Origin: Chersky-840 sp963764205
Lineage (GTDB): Bacteria; Actinomycetota; Acidimicrobiia; Acidimicrobiales; UBA8190
Length of the DNA stretch: 64,000 nucleotides
NCBI GenBank assembly: GCA_963764205.1
Contig: CAVXRN010000002.1
Span: 434,001-498,000, forward strand
Direction: 5' to 3'
Shown here: positions 24,007 to 32,695 of the stretch, piece by piece
Numbering within the stretch: the stretch's first letter is position 1
Layout: each line of letters begins with the position of its first letter
Position numbers and translations under genes: made by a program
Notes under the pieces: generated by a model
Told to the model about the DNA's origin: nothing
Database searches by the model: none
Seen by the model: only the letters and a program-made list of their open reading frames with translations

Positions 24007-25944
24007 ATGAGGGGGATGGTGATCGCGGTGGCTATTGCGACGATTCCAGTCACACGCCGAGACCGGGGCCGGCTCTATGACGCCCTGTGGAAGCGCCAAC
24101 TTTCCCACTACCCCGGGGCGGCCGCACGTCGGGGGTACCTGACGATCGTCGTTCTGACCACGATCGTCCTCTACTACCTGTACTACGTGGAGGGCGCGGT
24201 GACTCCGCTGCTGCTGCCCTATTACCACATGTCGTTCCAATATTTCCTCTACCTCCTGGTGGTGTCGAACTTGATCGGCGCCTTCAGTGCATTTATCGGA
24301 GGTCTCTCCGACAAGATCGGGCGGGCCAACTTGACGATCTACGGCACGCTGACGGTGGGGATCATCCAACTGGTGGCGGTTCCGCACATCCATAGTCGAT
24401 TCAGCTTCGCGCTCGCCTACTGCGTGATCGGTTTCGTCGAGGGCATCATTCTCGTGTCCACCCCGGCACTCATGCGTGACTTCTCACCCCAGATGGGGCG
24501 CGGCGCGGCTATGGGCTCCTGGGCTCTGGGGCCCACGGTGGGAAGCCTGGCGGCAAGTGTCGTCGCCACCCACACCTTGCAGCACCTGTTCCCATGGCAG
24601 GACCAGTTCGTCATCTCCGGCTTGGTGTGCATGGGTGTCGTGTTCATTGCCTTCTTCAGTCTGCGAGAACTGTCTCCGCAGCTGCGGGACCAGATCATGG
24701 TGTCGGACAACGAGCGGGCGCTGGTGGAGGCGCGGGCCCGAGGCATCGATGTGGAGAAAGCGACTCGCCACCCCCTTCGTTCCATGATGCGCCTGGACCT
24801 GATCGCGTCGGCACTCGGGATCTCGGTCTTCCTGCTCATCTACTTCGCGTCCGTGAGCGTGCTGACCCTGTACTGGGTGGTCGTCTTCAATCGCACCACC
24901 GCCGATGCGAACGGGATCAACGTCTGGTACTGGGCGTGCATGTCGGTGATGCTGGTGGCCTTCGGCATCATCTCGGACCGGGTCCGGGTCCGGAAGCCCT
25001 TCATGCTCGTCGGCGCGGTCGGCACGATCGTCATGACCGTCATCCTTCTCGGTCAGATCGACCACCCCACGACCGGCTATTACTCCAATGTCTGGGTGGT
25101 CGTCCTCCTCGGTCTGTTCATCGGTATGGCCTACACGCCGTGGATGGCCGGCTACACCGAGGCTGTCGAGGAGCACAACCCGGCGCTGGCGGCGACCGGG
25201 TTGGCCGTGTGGGGCTGGATCCTACGCATCGTGGTGGCCGTGTCGTTCCTCGTGTTGCCCCGTGTGGTCACCACCTCGACGACTCTGGTGGACAACCAGG
25301 GTGCCGCCACCGACCTCCAGACGTTCCAATTGGCGCAGCCCTTCGTCCCCGCGGCCGGGAACCTGCACCCCGCAGCGGCGCCCGCCGGTGTCATCACATC
25401 GCTTTCCGAGATGCGTCCGTATGGCCCCGGCCAAGCCCTGGCGATACTGCTCCAGCGCTACGGCGCCTCCCACGACATCATGGCCGCCATGGCGGCGGTG
25501 CCCGCCGATCTCAAGGTGCAGGTCCAGGGCTTGCTCGCCTTCTCGCCCGTGGCGAACGCCATCGAGGCCGGACACCGCGTCTCGACGGCCCAGATCGCCG
25601 CGGTGCGGTCCAGCTCGCCTCAGCTCGCCGCTCTGCTTCGAGTCGAGCCGAAGATCCTCCGATCCCAAAAGGCGTCAGGCCTCGAATGGCAGCGGTGGTG
25701 GTGGGTGTGCATCGCGGGACAGTTCGTCTTCCTCGTCCTCGTGTTCTTCATGCGAGGCCGCTGGAGCCCGAGGGCGGCCAAGGCCGACTTCGACCAGCAC
25801 GAGAAGATGGTCACAGCCGAGCTCGAGAAGCTACGCCGCCGGACGCCGGTCGAAGAAGTGCTCTATCCGGCGCTTGCCCCTACCGGTACGGAGGACGGGC
25901 CCCTGTGGACCGCCGCGACCCTGCACGTCCCCGTGCCGCACTGA
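24007..25944 (+). CDS. Major facilitator superfamily transporter with long final loop
   Basis: About 645 residues, longer than the usual 400-450. Twelve-helix MFS features: an N-terminal basic stretch, hydrophobic helices from about residue 45, GGLSDKIGRANLTIYG as the loop 2-3 A-motif (about 100-115), and GIISDRVRVRKPFMLVG as its counterpart in the second half (about 322-338). About 140 hydrophilic residues (about 440-580) separate the penultimate hydrophobic block from the last one (WWWVCIAGQFVFLVLVFFM). This block would be extracytoplasmic and is the odd part of the protein. Start is uncertain: ATG at 24007 or 24016. The acyl-CoA ligase follows by 35 bp and is probably cotranscribed, hinting at an organic-acid or lipid substrate. 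Divergent from the WS/DGAT operon. Confidence 0.88.
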   Translation: MRGMVIAVAIATIPVTRRDRGRLYDALWKRQLSHYPGAAARRGYLTIVVLTTIVLYYLYYVEGAVTPLLLPYYHMSFQYFLYLLVVSNLIGAFSAFIGGLSDKIGRANLTIYGTLTVGIIQLVAVPHIHSRFSFALAYCVIGFVEGIILVSTPALMRDFSPQMGRGAAMGSWALGPTVGSLAASVVATHTLQHLFPWQDQFVISGLVCMGVVFIAFFSLRELSPQLRDQIMVSDNERALVEARARGIDVEKATRHPLRSMMRLDLIASALGISVFLLIYFASVSVLTLYWVVVFNRTTADANGINVWYWACMSVMLVAFGIISDRVRVRKPFMLVGAVGTIVMTVILLGQIDHPTTGYYSNVWVVVLLGLFIGMAYTPWMAGYTEAVEEHNPALAATGLAVWGWILRIVVAVSFLVLPRVVTTSTTLVDNQGAATDLQTFQLAQPFVPAAGNLHPAAAPAGVITSLSEMRPYGPGQALAILLQRYGASHDIMAAMAAVPADLKVQVQGLLAFSPVANAIEAGHRVSTAQIAAVRSSSPQLAALLRVEPKILRSQKASGLEWQRWWWVCIAGQFVFLVLVFFMRGRWSPRAAKADFDQHEKMVTAELEKLRRRTPVEEVLYPALAPTGTEDGPLWTAATLHVPVPH

Positions 25945-25979
25945 AGTCACCATTCACCACCAAGGCGAGGAACCGAGCC

Positions 25980-27806
25980 ATGAACGAGAGATCTCCGGTC
26001 GTGATCGAGGGCGACACCATCGTCGAGTCCTTCGACTGCAACGTGCGGAGCATCCCAGAGCGTCCAGCCATGCGTCGCCGGACCGGCGCCGGATGGGAGA
26101 TCGTCACCTGGGGCGAGTACGGCCGTGGTGTCGCCGAGGTCACGGCGGGCCTGGCGGATCTTGGCATCGGGCCGGGCGAGCGCGTCGCCATCCTCTCGGC
26201 CAACCGCGTCGAGTGGCACCTGGCCGACCTCGGGGCCCTCGCCAACGGCGGGGTCACGGTGCCCCTCTATCCCACCAGCTCGGCTGAGCAGGTGGGATAC
26301 ATGCTGGCGCATTGCGGGGCTCGTCTGTGCTTCGTGGAGAACGACGAGCTGTTGGCCAAGGTGCTCGAAGTGCGAGGGGCGCTGCCCAAGCTCGACCGGG
26401 TTGTGATCTTCGACGATGGTCACCGACTCGACGACCCATTCCTCCTCGGCTTCGATGAGCTACGAGCCGTCGGGGCAGCCCGCCTGAGAAGAGATCCCGG
26501 CGTTCGGGCGCAACGAGCCTCGGTCGTCGCGCCCGGAGAACTGGCGACCCTGGTCTACACGAGCGGGACCACGGGGCCGCCCAAAGCGGCGATGTTGACC
26601 CACGCCAACATCATGTGGACCATCCGGAGTGCTGCGTCGTTGCTCCACCTGCGTCGAGGCGAACGCTTCTTGTCGTTCCTGCCCCTGAGCCATGTGGCCG
26701 AGCGTGGCATGAGCGAATTCGCGCCCATCACGATCGGGGGCGAGACGTGGTTCGCCCGGAGCCTGGCCACCGTGGCGAAGGATCTCCCCGACTGCCGGCC
26801 CACGGTGTTCTTCGCGGTGCCCAGGGTGTGGGAGAAGCTCCAGATGGCCGTCATGGAGAAGATGCGGGACGAGCCGAGGCTCGTGCAAGGCGCCGTGGCG
26901 CGCTACGTCGAGTTGGGGCAGCACCTCGAGACCGTGGGTACGGCGGGGGGGCACCTCCAACACTGGGAGGCGCTTCCGCACGCCGTCCTGGACGCCACCG
27001 TGGGACAGAGGATCCGCAAAGAGATCGGCCTGGACCAGGCGCATATCCTCATCACCGCGGCTGCCCCCATCCATCCCGAGCTCGTTCGGTGGTTGCACGC
27101 CATCGGGCTCCCGGTGGTCGAGCTCTATGGGCAAACCGAGGTGTGCGGCCCCACCACCTGCAATCCTCCCGAGGACAATCGGGTGGGCACGGTGGGCCGG
27201 GCCCTTCCCGGTGTGCGGGTGCGGATCGCCGACGACGGGGAGATCCTCGTCCAGGGGGGCAACGTGTGCGCCGGGTACTTCAACGATCCGGCGGCAACAT
27301 CAGCACTGCTCGATCACGACGGTTGGATGCACTCGGGGGATCTCGGCACCATCGATGTCGAGGGATATCTCCGGCTGACCGGCAGGAAGAAGGACCTCAT
27401 CATCACCGCGGCCGGGCAGAACATCGCGCCCCAGGACATCGAGATGGAGCTGACGTGCCACGCCTTGGTGTCCCAAGCGGTCGTCATCGGTGAAGGCAGA
27501 CGCTATCTGACGGCCCTGGTCATGCTCGACGCCGAAGCACTGGGGGAGTGGGCCCGCGACCGAGGCAAGGTGGCGAGCTACGAGGGGTTGGTCGCCGATC
27601 CCGACCTCAAAAAGGAGATCGGCGGTCTCATCGAGACCGTGAACGCTCGTCGATCGCGGGTGGAGGGAATCCGCAAGCACCGGATCCTCCCGCACGAGCT
27701 CACGGTCGCGGCGGGCGAGCTCACGCCGACGCTCAAGGTCAAGCGGTCCATCGTGGTGGAAGCGAATCGCGAACTCATCGAGGAGATGTACGCCGAGGAC
27801 CAATGA
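25980..27806 (+). CDS. fadD: Long-chain acyl-CoA synthetase (FadD15-like AMP-forming ligase)
   Basis: A 608-residue adenylate-forming enzyme: fatty acid + ATP + CoA gives acyl-CoA + AMP + PPi. The ATP loop is VYTSGTTGPPKAAMLTHANI (about residues 186-205). The adenine motif is VVELYGQTEVCGPTT (about 379-393), and the hinge and C-domain motifs are GWMHSGDLGTIDVEGYLRLT and GRKKDLIITAAGQNIAP. A C-terminal PTLKVKR provides the catalytic lysine context, and a long insertion between the P-loop and the YGQTE motif matches the FACL/FadD15 subgroup. ATG at 25980 is chosen because GCGAGG lies upstream and the family begins here; the open frame to the left belongs to another reading frame of the transporter gene. 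Likely supplies acyl-CoA to the two WS/DGATs. Confidence 0.94.
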   Translation: MNERSPVVIEGDTIVESFDCNVRSIPERPAMRRRTGAGWEIVTWGEYGRGVAEVTAGLADLGIGPGERVAILSANRVEWHLADLGALANGGVTVPLYPTSSAEQVGYMLAHCGARLCFVENDELLAKVLEVRGALPKLDRVVIFDDGHRLDDPFLLGFDELRAVGAARLRRDPGVRAQRASVVAPGELATLVYTSGTTGPPKAAMLTHANIMWTIRSAASLLHLRRGERFLSFLPLSHVAERGMSEFAPITIGGETWFARSLATVAKDLPDCRPTVFFAVPRVWEKLQMAVMEKMRDEPRLVQGAVARYVELGQHLETVGTAGGHLQHWEALPHAVLDATVGQRIRKEIGLDQAHILITAAAPIHPELVRWLHAIGLPVVELYGQTEVCGPTTCNPPEDNRVGTVGRALPGVRVRIADDGEILVQGGNVCAGYFNDPAATSALLDHDGWMHSGDLGTIDVEGYLRLTGRKKDLIITAAGQNIAPQDIEMELTCHALVSQAVVIGEGRRYLTALVMLDAEALGEWARDRGKVASYEGLVADPDLKKEIGGLIETVNARRSRVEGIRKHRILPHELTVAAGELTPTLKVKRSIVVEANRELIEEMYAEDQ

Positions 27807-27846
27807 GCAGCCTCCACGCTGCGATCCGCGGCTCGGCGACCCTGGA

Positions 27847-28269
27847 CTATGCGGTCGACGACCCAGCTCGAATGATTCGACCCGTGATCTTCTGGGGCAC
27901 GATCTTGATCCAACGGTCGGCGGGCTGAGGGGCCCAAGAGTCGAGCGTGAGGGCACGCAGCGTCTCCGAGCGCGCGTCGATGGCTGAGGTGATGTCCGCA
28001 CCGACTCCCTGGATCAGCACGCTCCATCCCACACCCTCGTCCCAGTCGACGTGGTCCACCTCGAAACTCACGGCCGTGAGGGGTGCATGCTGCACCTTCG
28101 CGCCCTGGTTGGTCTGGAAGACGACCGTCTCGCCGTCCATCGCGAATTGCATCGGTAGGACGAGGGGCACGCCGTCAACCACAACGCCAAAGCGACCGAG
28201 CCGTTGTGTCGCCATGCGCGTCAGGCACTCGTCGCGTCCGAGTTCCTCGATGGTGCCTAGGTGCTCCAT
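27847..28269 (-). CDS. PPOX-fold flavin/haem-binding protein (copy 2)
   Basis: A 140-residue split-barrel protein of the pyridoxamine 5'-phosphate oxidase-like family. Core motifs are DECLTRMATQRLGRFGVVV, LVLPMQFAMDGETVVFQT, GAKVQHAPLTAVSFEVDHVD and GWSVLIQGVGADI, ending with KIVPQKITGRII. It lacks the proline-rich tail of copy 1 and is a typical length. The ATG at 28269 has GGGAGG 8 bases upstream. It is convergent with the ligase gene and divergent from the PRC-barrel gene across a 328-bp gap. The cofactor (FMN, F420 or haem) cannot be fixed from sequence. Confidence 0.9.
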   Translation of the reverse strand: MEHLGTIEELGRDECLTRMATQRLGRFGVVVDGVPLVLPMQFAMDGETVVFQTNQGAKVQHAPLTAVSFEVDHVDWDEGVGWSVLIQGVGADITSAIDARSETLRALTLDSWAPQPADRWIKIVPQKITGRIIRAGSSTA

Positions 28270-28597
28270 GGGCCAACCTCCCGATCGACAAGTCGGTGCT
28301 CCCCCGGAATATATCTGCGAGGGCCCCCCCGGTGTACCGGCATCCGCCCTTTTGTGCGGGCCGGGACCGCGACACGCGCTTTGTGCAGAGTCCCCGACGC
28401 ACCTGAATCGCACCGGTCTTCGATCGTTGCGTCGAGTGTCTCCCGTGGTCCACGACGCTGAGGTGCCCGGCGCGGTGTGGATGTAGCGTGACAGATGGGC
28501 AGGTTCACTAGGCCATAAAGACAAGACAGGTCGCCGGTAGATGGCGCCAGGGGCACTGACGGTCGGGCCCTTCGAACAGAGCCAAGGAGACGGCAGG
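28270..28597. other. 328-bp divergent intergenic region
   Basis: Separates PPOX copy 2 (minus) from the PRC-barrel protein (plus) and must hold both promoters. It contains AATATATC at about 28311-28318, the only A+T-rich block. A sequence TTGTGCAGAGTCCC at 28381-28394 carries one perfect AGTCCC half of a DevR box (8 of 14 overall). The AAGGAGA at 28584-28590 is the ribosome-binding site of the PRC-barrel gene. I see no RNA gene or coding region. Confidence 0.4.
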
Positions 28598-29236
28598 GTG
28601 ACGATTCCGCAGCAGACGCCGTTCACCATCGGAGCCCACGCCCGGTGTTCCGATGGGGAGTGTGGCCAGGTGACCCGGGTGGTCGTTGATCCTGTCGCCC
28701 GGGCCGTCACCCATCTCGTGATCGAGCCCAAGCACCGGGTCGGGGTCGGTCGGCTCGTTCCGCTGGAGCTCGCCGACGCTGATGCTGGTGGGGTTCGTCT
28801 GCAGTGCACGCTGAGCGAGTTCGAGCAGCTCGAGTTGGCCGAGGAGACGCAGTTCCTGCCCGAAGGCAGTGTGCTCGCCGGCTACGGGCCGGACGAGGTG
28901 CTGGCGTTGCCGTACTACGGCCTGGGCGAGGGGATCGGGAACGTGGCACCGCCGGTGGTAATGGACAAGGTCCCGGTGGGAGAGGTCACGGTGCGGCGCG
29001 GTGAACCCGTGCACGCCACCGACGGCGAGATCGGACGCGTGCAGGGCCTGGTCGTCGATCGTGCTGATCACCACGTGACGCACGTGTTGCTCCAAGAGGG
29101 CCACCTCTGGGGGCGCAAGGAGGTCGCCATCCCGATTGGCGCCGTCACGCGGATCGACGAGGGCATACGCCTCAACCTGACCAGGCAGGAGGTCGAGGAC
29201 CTGGCCCCCGTGGACGTCGATCACCTGGACCGATAG
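28598..29236 (+). CDS. PRC-barrel domain protein, two tandem domains
   Basis: A 212-residue protein with two PRC-barrel repeats. PRC-barrels are small beta folds found in photosynthetic reaction-centre H subunit, RimM and many stress proteins; they usually mediate protein or RNA contacts. Repeat 1 (about residues 7-75): FTIGAHARCSDGECGQVTRV followed by VVDPVARAVTHLVIEPK. Repeat 2 (about 128-200): VRRGEPVHATDGEIGRVQGL and HHVTHVLLQEGHLWGRKEVA, where the paired DGEIGRV and H-x-T-H-V-L blocks are diagnostic. GTG at 28598 is preferred since AAGGAGA sits 7 bases upstream; an upstream ATG at 28541 lacks this. The HAD gene starts 5 bp after its stop, so an operon is likely. Confidence 0.9.
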   Translation: MTIPQQTPFTIGAHARCSDGECGQVTRVVVDPVARAVTHLVIEPKHRVGVGRLVPLELADADAGGVRLQCTLSEFEQLELAEETQFLPEGSVLAGYGPDEVLALPYYGLGEGIGNVAPPVVMDKVPVGEVTVRRGEPVHATDGEIGRVQGLVVDRADHHVTHVLLQEGHLWGRKEVAIPIGAVTRIDEGIRLNLTRQEVEDLAPVDVDHLDR

Positions 29237-29241
29237 CCACT

Positions 29242-30018
29242 GTGACCAGCCTGCCCGCACTCGAGGCGTGGCTCTTCGATCTCGACGGCGTGCTCACCGA
29301 TACCGCTCGAGTCCATGCTCAGGCGTGGCAGGTCACCTTCGACCAATTTCTCTCCGAGAGAGCCGGGGGAGAGGCGTTCGATCCTTTCGATCCTTTCGAT
29401 CCTTTCGGTGACTACGAGCGGTACGTCGACGGCAAGCCTCGGAGCGACGGGGTTCGCGACTTTCTGGCATCGCGCGACATCACCCTCGCCGAGGGCCGGC
29501 GCTCCGATCGTCCGGAGGTGAGAACGGTCCGGGGTATCGGCAACCAGAAGAACGATCGGCTTCTTCGCCTGCTGGCACGTCAGGGTCCGACGGTGTTTCC
29601 CGGATCGGTGGAGTTCGTGCGGGCCGTCCGGCACGGCGGAGAGAAGACGGCCGTGGTATCTGCGAGCGAGAACTGCACGGCAGTGCTTGCTGCAGCGAAG
29701 ATCGAGGGCCTCTTCGACGTGGTCGTCGACGGCCTGGTCGCTTCGTCGAAGCACCTTGCGGGCAAGCCCGCGCCCGACACGTACCTCTACGCGGCCCGGC
29801 AGCTCGGGGTTGTGCCTTCGCTCGCCGCGGTCGTCGAGGACGCACCGGCCGGGATCGCGGCCGGGCGAGCCGGACAGTTCGGGTTCGTCGTCGGCGTGGC
29901 TCGGCGAGCGATGCCCAGTGAGCTCGAAGCGGAGGGCGCCGACGTCGTCGTCCGCGACCTCGCCGAGCTCCTGGACGGCGTCGGGGGGTCTCGGTCGGAT
30001 CGCTCGGCCGCACCGTGA
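29242..30018 (+). CDS. Beta-phosphoglucomutase-like HAD hydrolase
   Basis: A 258-residue HAD-superfamily phosphomutase, probably converting beta-glucose 1-phosphate to glucose 6-phosphate. Motif I is LFDLDGVLTDTARVHAQAW with nucleophile Asp and acid/base Asp, and motif II is VVSASENCTAVL. Motif III lysine is in HLAGKPAPDTYLYAARQLGV and motif IV is AVVEDAPAGIAAGRAGQFG. The cap domain contains the family signature YVDGKPRSDGVRDFL. Just before it the Asp-Pro-Phe triplet is repeated three times (DPFDPFDPFGDY), encoded by a 9-bp tandem repeat. The GTG at 29242 follows the PRC-barrel stop by 5 bp. With the GH65 gene downstream it matches the actinobacterial phosphorylase/mutase pair (as Rv3400-Rv3401). 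Confidence 0.92.
   Translation: MTSLPALEAWLFDLDGVLTDTARVHAQAWQVTFDQFLSERAGGEAFDPFDPFDPFGDYERYVDGKPRSDGVRDFLASRDITLAEGRRSDRPEVRTVRGIGNQKNDRLLRLLARQGPTVFPGSVEFVRAVRHGGEKTAVVSASENCTAVLAAAKIEGLFDVVVDGLVASSKHLAGKPAPDTYLYAARQLGVVPSLAAVVEDAPAGIAAGRAGQFGFVVGVARRAMPSELEAEGADVVVRDLAELLDGVGGSRSDRSAAP
29377..29403 (+). repeat. Three perfect 9-bp tandem repeats inside the HAD gene
   Basis: TTCGATCCT occurs three times head to tail (29377-29385, 29386-29394, 29395-29403), then a partial TTCG. Being a multiple of three it changes only the count of Asp-Pro-Phe units in the cap domain. Confidence 0.9.
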
Positions 30019-30080
30019 CCCAGCTGCCGACAGGACCAACGGCCCTTTCTCATCCTTTCGCACTCTGCCAGGCTGCAACC

Positions 30081-30548
30081 ATGTGGATCGATCAGCGAGG
30101 CTCTGAGATCCTGGGAGAGGCCGAGTGTCTGCGGCTGGTGGCGGTGTGTGCCAAGGGAGACGGGATAGGAAGACTGGCCGTGTCACGCGCCGATGCTCCG
30201 ATCGTCCAGCCCGTCAACTTCACATATCACGACCATCTGATCCTGATCAGGTTGGGGGAGGGTCGTATGGCCGACGCTGTCGGAGGCACCCTGGTTGCCT
30301 TCGAGGTGGACCGGCTCGACCCCCTGGCGTCGGTGGCATGGAGCGTGCTCGTACGGGGCTTGGCGACCCTTGTGGAGGAGGACGAAGAGAAGTCACTGGC
30401 TGCCTTCGCTCCGCAACCGCTCGTCCCGACCCCGGGACTGATCCTCCTCGCCGTCCGGCCCGACGTCGTCACCGGGCGACGATTCCCGGTGACAGGGGAG
30501 TCCGCACCGTCTTCCTCTAGGGCACCACTGCCCCGCCGCGAGCCCTGA
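30081..30548 (+). CDS. PPOX-fold flavin/haem-binding protein (copy 3)
   Basis: A 155-residue member of the same split-barrel family as copies 1 and 2. Motifs: ILGEAECLRLVAVCAKGDGI then GRLAVSRADAPIVQPVNFTY, LILIRLGEGRMADAVGGTLV, AFEVDRLD and AWSVLVRGLATLV. The tail is Pro/Arg-rich (SSSRAPLPRREP). ATG at 30081 is favoured; a GTG at 30015 overlapping the HAD stop by four bases would add 22 residues and is possible. It sits between the phosphomutase and GH65 genes on the same strand, an unusual insertion within an otherwise conserved gene pair. The cofactor is undetermined. Confidence 0.85.
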   Translation: MWIDQRGSEILGEAECLRLVAVCAKGDGIGRLAVSRADAPIVQPVNFTYHDHLILIRLGEGRMADAVGGTLVAFEVDRLDPLASVAWSVLVRGLATLVEEDEEKSLAAFAPQPLVPTPGLILLAVRPDVVTGRRFPVTGESAPSSSRAPLPRREP

Positions 30549-30667
30549 ACCCGTCGGCGTACTCGTTGCGGTGTGACGCTGTGGAACGACGGGCCCTCAC
30601 GGGTGACGACGCTGATGAGGTCGGAGCCATCTTGGATGGGAAACCCGATGGCGGGGGCGATCGACAC

Positions 30668-32695
30668 GTGTGGATGCTCGTCGTGGAAGACGAGACTGAG
30701 ACGTTGCTGCCGGTGCACGAAAGCCTTCTGGTTGTGGCCGACGGTGTGAGTGGCACCCGAGGGTCCCTCGAGGAGAAGACGCCTGGCACGCACAGCGGCA
30801 TTCGCTTTGCCGGTGTGTACGACGAAAGCTCCGAGACATCCGAGGCTCTCGTGGCGCTACCCAGTTGGACCGACCTCGAGGTGCGCGGCTCGCTGTCTGC
30901 TGGAACTCGGGTGTTGGACCTGCGGTCGGGCGTGCTGTGGCGCTACCGCACCACCGAGGGAGGCGCTCCGATGCGCACGGCGCGGTGGTCGTGCCTGGCG
31001 CGTCCGGGGACGTCGGTTCTCGTTGCCGATGGCCATCGGTCGATGCTCACCCCAGGGCACGGACTGAAGGTTGTCGATGTCCCGACTTCACTCGGGGGCG
31101 GCGTGAAAGGCGTCATCGAGACCTCTGTCGAGGCGACCGGGTCGCATGTGACGGTCGCACGGCTCGCGTCATACGTCGCTCGAGGTGACGGGGTCCCCTC
31201 CATGGCGGAGGTATCGGCCCGCCACGATGCAGCGCGCCGAGCGGGACCGACAGACCTGCTGCGGGAACAGACCGCGGCCTGGGCCGACCGCTGGTCTGTC
31301 GCCGACGTGGAGGTGACTGGGGATCCCGAGCTGACGTTGGCAGCACGCTTTGCGCTCTTTCACCTGGTCGGAGCGGTGGCGGACCGCGGTGAGGCCGCGG
31401 TGGGGGCCCGGGGATTGTCCGGCGACGCGTACGCCGGGCACGTGTTCTGGGACGCCGACGTCTTCGTCCTGCCTGTCCTGGCGGCCAGTCATCCCGAATC
31501 GGCCCGGGCCATCATCGAGTATCGGATCCGGCGGCTGGCCGCCGCCCGGCGCTCCGCCGCCCAGCGAGGTCGGCGCGGAGCGCGCTTTCCCTGGGAGTCG
31601 GCCCACGACGGCAGCGACGTCACCCCCCGAAGCGGTGTCGACGGGCACGGCGACGTCATCCCCATTCGCACCGGTGGTCTCGAGGAGCACATCACCGCCG
31701 ATGTCGCCTGGGCGGCGTGGCAGCTCGCCGCGTGGACCGGACGTTGGGAATTCCTCGAGGATCGCGGACGGAGGCTCCTGATCGACACGGCACGGTACTG
31801 GACCAGCCGGGTGCGATTCGACGCAAACGGTCAGGGCCACATCGACGGTGTCATCGGTCCCGACGAGTACCACGAGAACGTGGACGACAACGCCTTCACC
31901 AATGGCATGGCCGCCTGGAACCTGCGGCGGGCAATCGAGCTCGTGGAGCGAGATCACGGGTCGCCCGATGCCAGGGAAGCAGGCCGGTGGCGGGCCGTGG
32001 CGGACGCGTTGGTCGACGGGTACGACCCCATCAGCGGTCGCCATCGTCAGTTCGTTGGCTTCGAAGACCTCGAGCCCCTCTCGGCGCATGACGTCGGGCC
32101 CACCCCTGCGCCGGCCGACGTCATCTTGGGCCACGAACGTGTGGCTCGATCACAGATCATCAAGCAGGCCGATGTTCTGATGCTCCACCATCTGATACCC
32201 GAAGCGATGCCCGCTGGAGCTCTGGCACGGGACATGGACTTCTATTTGCCCCGCACGAGCCACGGAAGCTCACTGTCTCCCGCGGTCCACGCCAGCCTGC
32301 TGGCCCGGCTCGGACGCCTCGACGAAGCACTCGCGCTGCTGGATTTCGCCCGGGGCATCGACCTCGAGGACCGGAGCGGGACGACGGCGGGGGGGTTGCA
32401 CCTCGCGGCGCTTGCCGGGTTGTGGCACGCCCTCGTGTTCGGGTTCGCCGGCGTGCGGGTCGGGCATCCCGACGACCGCGACTTCGTCGTCGATCCGAGG
32501 ATCCCCGAACGTTGGATCGAGCTCGGGGTCCGTGTGCGCTGGCACGGTTGCCCGATCAGGCTGCGGTGTCGGACCGACCGGGTGCACGTCGAGACCGACA
32601 CGCCCGTGCACGTGCGGGTGGGAGGCGCACCGCCCGTGGAGGTCTGTGCCCCGGGCCGCTGGATCGAGCTGCCCCAGAATAGGACCACGCCGTAA
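30668..32695 (+). CDS. GH65 disaccharide phosphorylase/hydrolase
   Basis: About 675 residues, shorter than typical GH65 enzymes (750-800) because the N-terminal domain is trimmed. GH65 enzymes phosphorolyse or hydrolyse trehalose, maltose or kojibiose; with the neighbouring mutase, beta-glucose 1-phosphate is the likely product. The N-terminal beta domain starts near WMLVVEDETE and has VADGVSGTRGSLEEK. The (alpha/alpha)6 barrel carries AGHVFWDADVFVLPVL and the catalytic acid Glu in VIGPDEYHENVDDNAFTN. RSQIIKQADVLML and SHGSSLSPAVHASLL follow, the last matching the phosphate-binding loop of phosphorylases. The C-terminal beta domain ends at PQNRTTP. Start is uncertain: GTG at 30668, ATG at 30674, or a TTG at 30566. 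Specificity cannot be told from sequence. Confidence 0.88.
   Translation: MWMLVVEDETETLLPVHESLLVVADGVSGTRGSLEEKTPGTHSGIRFAGVYDESSETSEALVALPSWTDLEVRGSLSAGTRVLDLRSGVLWRYRTTEGGAPMRTARWSCLARPGTSVLVADGHRSMLTPGHGLKVVDVPTSLGGGVKGVIETSVEATGSHVTVARLASYVARGDGVPSMAEVSARHDAARRAGPTDLLREQTAAWADRWSVADVEVTGDPELTLAARFALFHLVGAVADRGEAAVGARGLSGDAYAGHVFWDADVFVLPVLAASHPESARAIIEYRIRRLAAARRSAAQRGRRGARFPWESAHDGSDVTPRSGVDGHGDVIPIRTGGLEEHITADVAWAAWQLAAWTGRWEFLEDRGRRLLIDTARYWTSRVRFDANGQGHIDGVIGPDEYHENVDDNAFTNGMAAWNLRRAIELVERDHGSPDAREAGRWRAVADALVDGYDPISGRHRQFVGFEDLEPLSAHDVGPTPAPADVILGHERVARSQIIKQADVLMLHHLIPEAMPAGALARDMDFYLPRTSHGSSLSPAVHASLLARLGRLDEALALLDFARGIDLEDRSGTTAGGLHLAALAGLWHALVFGFAGVRVGHPDDRDFVVDPRIPERWIELGVRVRWHGCPIRLRCRTDRVHVETDTPVHVRVGGAPPVEVCAPGRWIELPQNRTTP

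Noticed and set aside
24594..25979. Upstream extension of the acyl-CoA ligase frame (open back to 24594)
   Set aside because: This part overlaps the transporter gene in another frame, and ligase homology begins at the ATG at 25980 with a ribosome-binding site upstream.
28270..28597. A full DevR box between the PPOX and PRC-barrel genes
   Set aside because: Only one half-site (AGTCCC at 28389-28394) is good; the other half does not match, so I recorded it as a weak half-site only.
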